From positions 620,001-684,000 of the forward strand of contig NC_080583.1 of NCBI RefSeq assembly GCF_029962835.1: 64,000 nt of DNA, read 5' to 3'. A program made the position numbers and the translations under genes. Position 1 is the stretch's first letter, and the number at the start of each line of letters is the position of its first letter. Shown here one piece after another: positions 12,041 through 23,131 of this stretch. The DNA is from Magnolia sinica. Lineage: Eukaryota; Streptophyta; Magnoliopsida; Magnoliales; Magnoliaceae. Under the pieces are notes generated by a model. It saw only the letters and a list, made by a program, of their open reading frames with translations, made no database searches and was not told the origin of the DNA.

Positions 12041-12960
12041 AAATTGGTCACATCAATCGAAATCGACAACCGGTCATGACAATCAGAATCAATCGATAAT
12101 CAGAATCGGCAAATCAATCACATCAATCGGAATTGACAACCGGTCATGACAATCGGAATCGATCAATAATCAGAATCAACAAATCGGTACGTCAATCAGA
12201 ATTGACCATCGGTCATGACAATCGGAATAAATCGATTAATCAAAATTGACAAATCGGTCATGTCGATCGGAATGGCAATCGGTCATGACAATCAGAATCA
12301 ATCGATAATCGGAATCGGCAATCGGTCACATCGATCAGAATCAGCAATCCGTCATGACAATCGGAATCAATCAATGATCAGAATCGACAAATCGGTCACG
12401 TCGATCAGAATCGACAAATTGATCATGACAATCGGAATCAATTGATAATCAAAATTGGCAAATCGGTCACATTGATCAGAATCAACAATCGGTCATGACA
12501 ATTGGAATCAATCGATAATTGGAATCAACAATCGGTCACGTCGATCGGAATCGGGAATCCGTCACGACAATCGCAATCAATCGATAATCAAAATCGGCAA
12601 ATCGGTCACATTGATTAGAATCGACAATGGGTCATGACAATCGGAATCAATCGATAATCAAAATCGACAATCGGTCACGTCGATCAGAATCGGCAATCCG
12701 TCACGATAATCGGAATCAATCGATAATCAGAATCGGTACATCGGTCACATCGATCGGAATCGGCAATCGGTCATGGCAATCGGAATTAATCAATAATCAG
12801 AATTGATAAATCAGTCACGTCGATCGGAATTGGCAATCAGTCATGACAATCGGAATCGATCGATAATCAGAATCCGTAAATTGATCACGATAATCAGAAT
12901 CGATCGATAATCAGAATCGGTAAATCGGTCACGCCAATCGAAATCGGTAAGAATGAGCTT
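12040..12960. repeat. Satellite-like tandem array, unit about 70 bp, about 13 copies
   Basis: A higher-order unit of about 70 bp recurs. Each unit has four parts in order: an AATCGGAATCAATCGATAAT part, a CAGAATCGGCAAATCGGTCA part, a CGTCGATCGGAATCGGCAAT part, and CGGTCATGAC. Copies differ mostly by C/T or G/A changes (CGG to CAG or TGG, CGA to CAA) and small indels. The unit itself is built from the shorter AATCGG word. No coding potential. Confidence 0.85.
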
Positions 12961-13009
12961 AACAAGGCCTAAGAGAAGGTCACAATGAGGACATCAAACC
13001 ATCATTGCC

Positions 13010-13300
13010 CAACAATGTAGCCATTTAACCAACATTGCTCCCAAGGAGTGGCCCACATAAGGGATTCATACGCAACGTAGCGGTCACACATACATTACAT
13101 TGGGCCTCGCCCATGGGCCTCAAATACATCACAATAGGCTATAACCCATGGGCCTCGAATACACAATAGGTGAGCCCTACATATGGGTCCCATATATATC
13201 AAATGGGCCATGCTTCATGGGCCTAATACACGTCACAATGGGCCGCACGATAAGGGCTTAATACACCTCATAATGGGCCTCGTGGACGTCAAATCGGGCC
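13010..13300. repeat. Diverged GGGCCTCAT/ATACATCA repeats
   Basis: Words such as ATGGGCCTCA and ATACATCACAATGGGCC recur at irregular spacing. The start (ATTTAACCAACATTGCTCCCAAGG) copies the text near 11620, so this block and 11607-11830 are a duplicated pair on either side of the AATCGG arrays. Confidence 0.6.
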
Positions 13301-13490
13301 TCATCATATGGGCCTCATATACGCCAAGTGGGCCGCATCAATGGGCCACACCAATGTGCCTCATACACATCAAGTGGGTTGCATCAATGGGCCGCACTAA
13401 TGGGCCTCATATACATCAAGTGGGCTGCATCAATGGGCTGCACTAATGGACATCATACACATCAAGTGGGCTGCATCAATGGGTCACACC
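13300..13490. repeat. 46-bp tandem repeat, about 4 copies
   Basis: CAAGTGGG starts at 13325, 13371, 13417 and 13463, exactly 46 bp apart each time. The unit reads roughly CATCAAGTGGGCTGCATCAA followed by TGGGCCGCACTAATGGGCCT and CATACA. Confidence 0.9.
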
Positions 13491-13890
13491 ATTTATACCA
13501 TTCATCTATTTAACAAATCATTTTAGAGCATTATCCAAAAAGGGTTCATATCGGCAGATTATCTGGACCATCTCACAAATAACAGTGGAGATAATGATTT
13601 CCACCCTTAAAATTTCCAAGGCCCACCATAACGTTTATTTTCTATCCAATCTATTCATACGGTCACAAGGACCCGAATCAAAAGGAGAAATAAATATCAT
13701 ATTGATCCAGAACTGCTATGATTTCTAAACGACTTCAATGGTAGGCGTTTATTCTTCCACTATTTTCTGCAGTGTGGTCCACCCGATATATGGATCTGCC
13801 TCATTTTTAGTCACAAGCCTTAAGTCGAGCTCACCATTGGATGGACGGTTTGGATGTAACACATATATCAAGGTGGGCCCGAGAGGTGGG
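13490..13890. mobile_element. Fold-back MITE copy
   Basis: Family landmarks appear in order: CATCTATTTAACAAATCATTTTAG, CATACGGTCACAAGGACC, AAATATCATATTGATCC, TTTTCTGCAGTGTGGTCCAC, GGATCTGCCTCATTTTTAG, and ATGGACGGTTTGGATG before GGTGGGCCC. The right arm mirrors the left. Confidence 0.65.
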
Positions 13891-15110
13891 TGGCGTGGAT
13901 GAAATGCATGCATCAACCGTGTGAACGGTGGATACAACACATGCATTAGGTGGGTTCCACGTGTCAGGGACGGACGAAGTAGGTAAAACACTTACATTAC
14001 GGTGGAGACCCACCATGTGAACGGTTAGGATGTTAAGATGGGGACTAAACAGGACCGTCCAACAATAATATAATATGCATCATGGTGAGTTGCCATGTGG
14101 TGGCCCACCAGAGATTTGAATCTACTGCAGTGTGTAAAAAAAAAACACATACCTCATGTAAGGTGGAGTCCACATGTGTGTGGGTCTCACAGCTGCAATG
14201 CAGCAGGGATACAATGTATGTCATGTGTGGCCCACCGTCTAGATGGTGGAACCAACACATCAGATCAAGGTGGCCCCACACGCTGCTATGGTGGGGGTCC
14301 ACGTCCACTGGATGGATGGCTGGGAGAATATATATATAACGGTGGGTCCCACAGCTGCTGGACTTCGGTCCAGTCGTGTCTAAATAGTTGTACGGTACAG
14401 ATAAAACACATATCATGTGGGACCAATGGTACTTGATGGCGTCAATGTAGCAGCTATATAGCTGATGTACGGTGGACCAGCCTAACTGATCCCCTTAACA
14501 AGGTAAGCCCCATGTGTAGGGTGGTTCCCTACCGTCCCAAACAATGGACGGTGTGGATGATACGTAATGTCAGAGGTGGCCCCACAACTTGTACATCACG
14601 GTGGAGTCCTCACATGTGTGGGGCCACGCTGCTAGGCAGCAAGGATAAAACACATATATTTATTATTATATTAATATACCTATTATATATGCATTTACTC
14701 CATTGTCCAGCGTCCAGCGTACTGGACGGCCTGGACATGATATGATCAAGGTGGGGTCTACGTGCTGGATACAACACATCACCGCGGTGGGCCCCACGAG
14801 TAGATACAACACATACATTAGGTGTGCCCCACGTGTTGGCCCAACAACTAGACCAAGCTGATATTTATGTTTTCCTCTCTCCAGGGCCGCAAGGCAGTCT
14901 AGCTGCAAGACAATGGGTACTCCATTGTTTGGACAACGTGTGGTCCCACTGGACAGCGCGGATCATCCATCAAGGTGGGCCATCATACACAAAATAAAAG
15001 AGAGAGGAGAGAGGGAGATCGGTGAGATGGAGTGACCCCGCCACTATGGGTCCCTCAAGGGTCTACAACACATACATCAAGAGGGGTCCCACCATAAGCG
15101 GGCCCTTAAA
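13890..15110. repeat. GGTGGGCCCAC-rich degenerate repeats
   Basis: Phrases such as GATACAACACATACATTAGGTG, GGTGGGTCCCACAGCTGC and GTCCACATGTGTGGG occur many times at irregular spacing. They resemble the outer arm of the fold-back family. Open frames here (for example 14045-14436) follow the repeats and match no protein I know. Confidence 0.5.
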
Positions 15111-15760
15111 TCACAAAATCACTCACCGATTCCGCTTCTTCTAGGCTCCATATACTCCTTAGCTCCTTGTCTTCAACTTTAATGGAGGAAGATGAGGATT
15201 AGATGGCTAAGATAGAAGATTGGGTGGTAGGGAGTGGGCCACAAAAAGCTTCTCTCATGGAGCTCTCTTGCTTGGACGTTGGATGCTCCCTTGGTGCTTG
15301 GAATGGAGTGAGAAAATGAGAGAGAGGATGGGTTGTTGTAAGGGAGATGGGATGGAGGGTATGGTTTCTTTTGAATTTTGGTAAGAAGGGGATGATTAGG
15401 TATGGGTGTTGTTGACTTGGTGAAGAGAGAGGTATGGGTGAAAGATGGCTTGTGATGGGATGTACTTGACTTATGATTGATGTGATTGATTAGGACATAT
15501 TGTAGAGATTCTCTTGAGTTTTTCCACGCGCGGTGTTTTCTCGAAGTGAACGCGGGCCCACATCCCTGGCCTAAATATCGCCTCGGCGTGCGAGATGCGG
15601 CATCGGAACCGCGGCGACGGCGCGATTGCACGGGTACAAGTCTCACATCAAACTGACTCTGAAATATGGGATATGACTCACAGATCTCGAGTCGCCAGAA
15701 TTCGACCGGGAGGACCATCGAAGCCTACGAAACGGTACGGGCTAGGATACGGGTCTCACA

Positions 15761-17090
15761 AGCACATGGATTGGTGGATCAATTCAAGTCTTTGAACCAA
15801 AATGTCGATCATGTCTACACCATGATTAACTTTAGGATGTAATGGAACTGATTAATCCTTAGATTTTATGATGTATAAGACGTTCAAGGTCTTAATTACA
15901 TGTGCTTTGGCTCACCTTACGATGTCAATGACATGTGGCCGGCAAAAGTGATTCTAGTTGGGTGTATATATTAAGGTCCGTTTAAGGTTTACATGGTCAA
16001 GTAATGGATCATTTGCTTCCTTATGAACTATTTTATAATTTATATCTTAAGATTAAACGTTCATCGAGTAGTTTTATGAATATTTTCAATCATCAAATTT
16101 TTGTTTTAACCATTAAAAAAGTTTTGAATGCGCTTGATAATACTTTAATGGTTTAAAACTAGAGTTCCACTATTTATTTTGCATAAGTATTAGATCAATA
16201 GTGGATAACATGACAATAGATAAATTGGATTAGATATAGGGTAAATGGTTGAGACAGGATCATAGACTTGCAATATAGTAAGGCATATGGAAGAATGTAA
16301 GATGACCAAGTACCATATCAGTCTCTCTCCATACACATTGATTCTTCCTTATTATATGTTATCTTATAAGGTGATGTGTAGACATGACTAATATATCCTT
16401 AGTTCCTCATAGGACATCACCACGTCAGAAAGAAAGAGATGGATAAGAGATAGAAGCAAAGTGATAAATTCAATCTCTCCCTCCCTCCTTCCATCACACA
16501 TTTCACAAGTGTGGGGTCCGCTTAAATGATTATGCGTGTTTCCCTTGGTCCTGATCCATGGATTGGCGTGTTAGATCTCAACTTCCATTCATTTAAAACA
16601 TATTTGAAAGAGATCTTCTAACTTAAAGAATTAATATTAACAACTCAGCGGTTTTTTCAACGATTTTGATTTGAAATGATCTTAAATTTTAAAATATAAT
16701 TTTTTCTTAAAAATATAAGAATATTCAAGAAAAAATTCTCTGAGCTAAACTAAAAAAAAATCTAATTTTGTATTAAGTTTTAAATTTCGCTATATTTTGA
16801 AAACCATAACATATATAAGTATATAATAAACTAGATTTTAATTTCTCAAACGTGTCATATTCGATCCAGTTCACAATTTAGAGTTTTTGACAAACAAGGG
16901 ACATAACAAGTAATCAGCAGCAATATGTCCATAACCAGCCTGCCTTAGTTCATGCTTGATTTTCCCAATTATATTGTAAATGCTTGCAGATGGGTCATCC
17001 TTAGTTATCATTGTTGATTGATTAAAAGAATAATTGTTGCATCGACAATCGTGTGAATCTTATGTGAATTCCATATATTTCTATACATGG
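15761..17090. other. AT-rich intergenic DNA, no gene seen
   Basis: No open frame or splice pattern resembling a known gene was found on either strand, and no clear repeat structure was seen. Confidence 0.5.
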
Positions 17091-17094
17091 AAAA

Positions 17095-17525
17095 ACTATG
17101 GAACCCACCATGATAAATAAGTCATATGCATGTCATCCATCCATTCCACTTGCTCGTTTTGGAGAATGAGTAAAAAAATAAGGTCAATCCAAAGCTTAAA
17201 TGGACTATACCACATGAAACAATGGTGCTCATAGACTTCAACCATTAAAAATCTAAACCTTTTTAGAGCCCACACCAATATTTATTTGTCATCCAGCTTA
17301 TTCACAAGGCCATACATGCATGGATAAAAGGAAAACATAAAAATAAACTTAATTCAATGTGGACTCCAATAAGTTATGAATGTTCAATTCCCATTATTTA
17401 TTATAACATGGGTTCACTTGAGCTTTGGATTTGCCTCATTTTTGGCCTCATGCTCTAAAATGAGTTGGTATCGCATAATGGATGATGACATGGATATGAC
17501 ATAAACATCATAACGAGCCGCATAG
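17095..17525. mobile_element. Fold-back MITE copy
   Basis: The copy begins GGAACCCACCATGATAAATA and carries CATCCATCCATTCC, TTCACAAGGCCATACATG, and the right-arm text GGATTTGCCTCATTTTTGGCCTCATGCTCTAAAATGAG. The two arms are inverted relative to each other. It is diverged and shows no clear terminal duplication. Confidence 0.6.
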
Positions 17526-20500
17526 ATTTTTCGTCTAAAATGTTTTCCTACATTTGTTTTGTGTAAACCTGATAACGTAAACTTTTGAGTAAGAGCCCTA
17601 ATTACAGGCGTAAGTAATGATGATCACTTTACAATATAGACTTGTCAACGTCAGCTTTGGAGCAAGAGCCCTAATTACAAGTGTAAGTAACTAATGATGA
17701 CCACTTTACAATAACTTTACATTGTAATTTGAAAATTAAATATGCCCTTGACAACAAGCCTTAAATTAATTGTCTCGACAAAACTTTGCCCAAAGTCAAC
17801 TAGTCTCCATAGGTATTCTTGGCTTGGCCCAATAAACAGATCATAAGTGTGTGTGTGTGTGTGTGTGTACATGCGTGTATAAGTCTTCTATTATATTATT
17901 TTTGGTTTTGTGTTGGGTCAACTTAGTTTATGCAATCCAACACATCTGATACATGATTATCTATGCGAGCAGGTCATACAAAGTCATGTCAGGTAGGGTT
18001 TAGTTTGAATGCAAATCATTTGCTTAATCAAATTTCTCAATCGAGCTTACTCACTACTCGTTTAACTTCATTTGAACTTTCCTTGATGGAGGATTCGTTC
18101 AATCAACTCAAAGGGCTAACCTACACATTGCCACCTTAATCTTAGACTCTAAGATGACAATTGGATGATGCTAAATTAAGCTTAGCCTATTCTTCAGACA
18201 AGTAAAAAATTTTAGTTGTAACTTATACTTGTTCCTGGCTTGACCTAACCTCCTCAAAATTCATAAAGCCAATGCTAACCTGACCTAACTCGAACTGCTA
18301 ATTTGTAAATAGATTGACTAGACTTCTGACAACACACACACGTGTGTCTATGCTTTTTTTTTTTGTTAAGGTGAATTATTTGGTCAAAGGCTATGTCGGT
18401 TAAGTTTAACACAAGCTTAGCTCATTAACTTAAGAGAATTGATCACCTACTCGCAACAATGCTCCAACTTGTGGTACTGTGCCATTCTTCCCATTAACAT
18501 GTCCCCTTTTAGGAAATCAGCACCACCAAAATTACTAACCCCAATATGAAAATCGCATTGCTAAAAACATAAATTAATTCACTCACTGAGTAGGCTTAGA
18601 GGGATAAACCATCAAATGATCATTGATTCCAACAATTATGACACTTTACATGCAAGCGATCACATTTCTACTTGACTCAAACCTATTGCCTATTTAACTT
18701 CGGTCGAACTTGCATTAGATGAGAAAGGCCATTTGACTCATGGAATGACATTTTATAAGATTGAATGCGGAGTGTAGATTAATCCATGTATTAATTATGG
18801 AGATCATAAACTTATTAATTAAAGTTGAATTGCGTACATGAACTGTAAAATATGCTGTTTATATGTGTATTAATGATCTTGGCCCTTCGCACCTTATAAC
18901 ATTCTGAAAACCTCTTTAATATAACTTGAGTTTTCAGTACTGGTGGGTTTGGGGACCAAGACATATATTTATATAAGAGTGTCTGGAATATCGTCCATCA
19001 CGCTAACTCATTCCTCAAGAGTCTCCACACTAGATAGAATCCATGTTCAATTAAAGTATCGTGGACATGTAACATAGTCTAAGTGCACTACCTCATTACA
19101 CATCTGAATTGGTCACAATTGTTGTATGACCCACTGGTGTGCTCAGTCTAAATATCTAACAATCAAATCATCTAAGTCGTTGATTACATGGGGCTCACTC
19201 GATAGAAATTTTACATTCTTTTAATCGAGCTGCAATAATCAATTAAGAAAAAAATAGAAAATAATTTATAAAAATACATTATTTTTAGACTTTCCAATGA
19301 GTATTTGCTATATTAAAATTTTGTTACTATTTAATTATATGAACAACGCTTTTTAGATTCAATCCATCAAAACACCAATATTAAATCGTAATAATCATTG
19401 CAACATTTTATATTTGTGAAGTAAGACAAATCACAGTCACTTATGCCAATGACCTTAATGACATAAATCATGGACATGGAGTGTGGTGTGAAGATTATAT
19501 GTCTAATGAGATTATATATGCTTTTCATAAAGTGGTCATATTATTTATGTTAAGAACTTTATATATATCTAATGAGACAGAATAAATTTCACTACTTAAA
19601 AAAAAGTGCACACTCAAGGAAAAATAAAATTAATCTGTATAATAGAAATGTCAAAATAAATGAGATATCTAAATATATGCATATGAATTGATTTAAATTA
19701 AAGATCCCACTAATGCAGTACTTCCATAGGATTGACAACTCCCATAAACGACATGCCTCATAAGTAGTGTGATAAAACGGCCTTTAGGGAGTAGATTCCA
19801 CATCATTCACCTCACGTTGATGAATTTTATGGGGATTCAACAATTCTGCTCTTGAGTAAAACTTATAGTCATATCGTCTTATGCGTGGGCCCAAATGATT
19901 CCACATTTCTGCTTTTATAGTAGGTGAAGCCATACCATTTACATTCTTTATTGACAAATTCTATTATGAAAACATATATAAAATAGACTTTTATCATTAA
20001 GGTAGTTAACAAAGTTTATGTTAGCATATCCAATCAATCTAAATGATCAAATCTTTAATATATGCGATTGAAGTTTATTGTCTGTTTGTTAAAAGCACAA
20101 CACTTATTTTGATATTGAAGATAATACTTATATAAGATTACTGTATTTTTTAATTAAAATCTCCTAGTAAATTTTTTGGCTTTATATCTTTCAATTTTAC
20201 TCATCGAGCCTTGTTTTTTTTTCCTAATATGCATATACTACCAATTGGCCTAATCACTTTGTAGTATTTGATAAAATTTCAGATTTTATTTTCCCTCAAG
20301 TGTTTTAATTCATCCATGGTAGTATTAATAAAGAGAGTTAGCACTTATACTATTTTCAGTATATTTAATGAATACAGAGTTTATAATGTCTATAATTTTA
20401 TTTCTTAATCAATCCTAGTGGAGTGTGGGTAATAATAGAATATATAATCTTTCAACTTTTATAATATATCTAGTAATTAACCATCCTGAAATCAATATTT

Positions 20501-22415
20501 ATTTCATGTGGATTGATAACTTATCTTTTACAGGACAACCCTATACATGAAAGTGTTTCAAACTAAAATTTTCAGTATAATTTTACTTGGGACTCAATTG
20601 AGGATATGTATGATGTATGACTATAAAATGCCAGTATTGTAGGTAGTCTATAAAATTTAAAGATATTTTGCTTATAAAATATGTGTATTCATAATAAGAG
20701 TGGTATTTAAAGGTGTGATGCAACACTTATACCCATTTTAAAATTTATAAGAAATAGTTTATAGATGTTTGTGTATATCGCCTTAAAAAGCCTTACATTC
20801 CTAGTAGCACCTTTCTAATATTTTTGTCTACTTAATGCGGTAGTACATACCGCAATTTGTAAAATTCAAAGACCGAAGTATTTCTTTTTGCACGAATATT
20901 TTTATTATCTTATAAGAGATATGGCTTGATCACATGTAGTATAATATAGACGAACTTTTATTTTATAGCTTTGCTAATGTTACTCCCATTTCCATGCAAA
21001 TAACTAATGCTAAAGACGTATGAGTCATTGAAGTTTAAGCATTGTACAAAAAGCTTGTATAATGCATCCAATCGCCTTTATGAAATTACCACTAAATCGA
21101 CTATCTATCAAAATGTATACATTATCCTCTAACAAAAAAATGTGTACAATATCCTCTAACAAAAAAAATAAAAAATAAAATGGGGCTATTGTTATGCCCC
21201 ATTTTCTATGGGATGCCGATATCTTCAGTTTTAAAAGAGCCAAGCTCTAGTCAAACATAAATCAAGTACAATTTTATAAATTGATACAACAAGAATAAAT
21301 AGAAAAGAATAACCATTTTTTTTTCCATTTTTATAATTTTTCAAAGATAATTAATTCCGCTCTCATTCATGGCATCGCACGTTGGTATTGTTTCTGAACA
21401 ATAAAATAAGCTAGATCTAGTATAAAATAAGCTTTAACTTTCATTTTTAAAATGATGAAACAAATGAAAAATTAAAGAAAAATTATATATTTTCTTTTCT
21501 AATTCCTTCTTTTAAGTTGGAAAAGAAAAGCTAAATTTTTTTATTTTTATTTTTTAAAAATTTTTAAAATTAAAATAGATTCCTTGTGATCATATTGGTC
21601 ACTATTGGCTCCACATGGATACCAGTACAACCCTATTTGGCCATATGGGATGATATGTCCCATTTATTTAAATGGACAATTTCATCCCATACTCATGACA
21701 GGGTGGACCATGTGGCATGGTCTCATTGAAACCAATTTTCTTAACCATGGATGAGCTAAGTGACCCGTCTTGATTTACAATTGAAGATCAGTATAAACAG
21801 ATACACACCTATCCATACATGCATTTATCCACTAATAGAGCTAGGGTTAACACACCTTTAGCCTCATATTCATTGCCAAAGCTGCGTCAAGTCCTTTTAG
21901 GCCGAGTAGGTCACAATTAAATAGGCTGGGTATGGTCTAGTCAATCTTGCATTGGTGAGCCACACAGTAAAAGGCCGCTGGTCAGGCCTGGGTCAGAATC
22001 CTTAACGCATGCGGGAAATGAGTCGAGCTTGAGCTAACCCTGGTTCAACCCATGGCTCTCGAGGTGGAGCCACATATCAATTACCTAAAATGATTATTGG
22101 ACAGCCCGTCATAGATAAACCTTTTGTAACTAAGTTGAAGTTATTAGCTGCAGAATATTTAGCCTTCATAACACACCCTAGGCAATGTGCGCACTTGTAT
22201 AAGCTCATAAGTGATAACCTGACCGCTAGTATCATGATTAAATGACTACTTGTTCAATCTCCAGTCTTTTCACAATTAGCCAGAGTTGGAGGTGAGTCGG
22301 ACGAGTACGATTGAATAGTTGGTGACCTACGGTGAGAGAGCCCAACGGAGTCATCTCACGCGACGGATCCGAGTCCTAAAACCCAGCGTACGGTCCGTCC
22401 AGCCGAGTATATCCC
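17526..22415. other. AT-rich intergenic DNA upstream of CLPP6
   Basis: A (GT)n run sits at about 17847-17868. The phrase GCCCTAATTACA(G/A)G(C/T)GTAAGTAA repeats near 17595 and 17668. From 19200 to 21600 the DNA is very AT-rich. I see no gene with family resemblance on either strand. Confidence 0.5.
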
Positions 22416-22923
22416 GTGAGTACGACTTGGCTCTAACCCTGACCATAGGGCCCACATCGATGTATGTAATGTATATCCACTCTGTCCATTTTTTTATCAG
22501 ATTATTTTAGGAGTAGTCCCAAAAATGAAGCGGATACAAATTTAAGGTGGACCGCACCAGAGGAAAGAGTTTTCGTTGAATGTTAACCATTAAAAAAATT
22601 ATAGGGTCCAATTTAATGTTTTTTGACCATCTAACCTGTTGATAAGGTCATAAAGACCTGGAAGATAGAAAAAAACAAATATCAGCTTGATCCAAAACTT
22701 ATTTGGCCCACAAAAGGTTTTTAATGGTCAATAACCATTGTTTCCTGTGGTGTGGTCCACCTGATATATTTACATTTTCAATTTTTTTATAACGTGTCCA
22801 AAGTAAGCTGGAAAATAGATGGACGGCGTGGATATACGTTTTATACATCTAGGAGGGCCTTACGGTCAGGGTCGCACCACATCGCTGGTTCCGGGGTCGC
22901 AGACTCGCAGCCAAGTCGTTCCC
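22416..22923. mobile_element. Fold-back MITE copy just upstream of CLPP6
   Basis: The right end read on the other strand is GGGAACGACTTGGCT, close to the terminus GGGAACGGATTGGC of the MITE at 1763-2288. The left end has ACGACTTGGCTC at about 22422. The arms pair over most of their length: ATATCCACTCTGTCCAT on the left against ATATCCACGCCGTCCAT on the right strand, and GGTGGACCGCACCAGAGGAAA against GGTGGACCACACCACAGGAAA. The right end is 93 bp before the CLPP6 start codon. No target duplication was found. Confidence 0.7.
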
Positions 22924-23016
22924 TTTCTCTTGTCGCTCAGAATCCCAATCCCCTCCTCTCAGCAAAGCCCTCTCTCTCTCTCAAGTTGGAACTATCTCTC
23001 AGTAATTCTGCAAAAA

Positions 23017-23098
23017 ATGGTGGTTTCGATGGCAATATCCTCACCTTTTCATCTCTCCGCCCGTTTAGCTGACTCCGATTCCATTTCATTATCTACTC

Positions 23099-23131
<33 letters not shown>

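Larger units (their letters stand above)
6614..15760 (-). mobile_element. Large non-coding LTR-type repeat (about 9.1 kb), TG...CA bounded on the minus strand
   Basis: The plus-strand left edge TGTCACGCCCC and right edge GGTCTCACA become, on the minus strand, a start TGTGAGACCCGTATCC and an end GGGGCGTGACA, that is TG...CA. The flanks AGCAT (6609-6613) and AGCAC (15761-15765) could be a mutated 5-bp duplication. A minus-strand TATA box lies near 10684-10694. I found no gag, protease, reverse transcriptase or integrase frame, and the two ends do not look like matching LTRs. It could be one non-autonomous element or two or more LTR fragments side by side. The interior carries the satellite arrays at 11540-13490. 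Confidence 0.4.

Noticed and set aside
11749-12445. Several open frames on both strands with repeated residues
   Set aside because: They are produced by the AATCGG tandem repeats and have no independent support.
12040-13490. CRISPR-like pattern of short repeats
   Set aside because: The repeats are contiguous and diverged, without unique spacers of even length, and the sequence is a plant nuclear genome.
15179-15718. 179-codon open frame, minus strand
   Set aside because: It spans the start of the minus-strand LTR-like block, has Ser/Pro/His-rich low-complexity text, and matches no protein I know.
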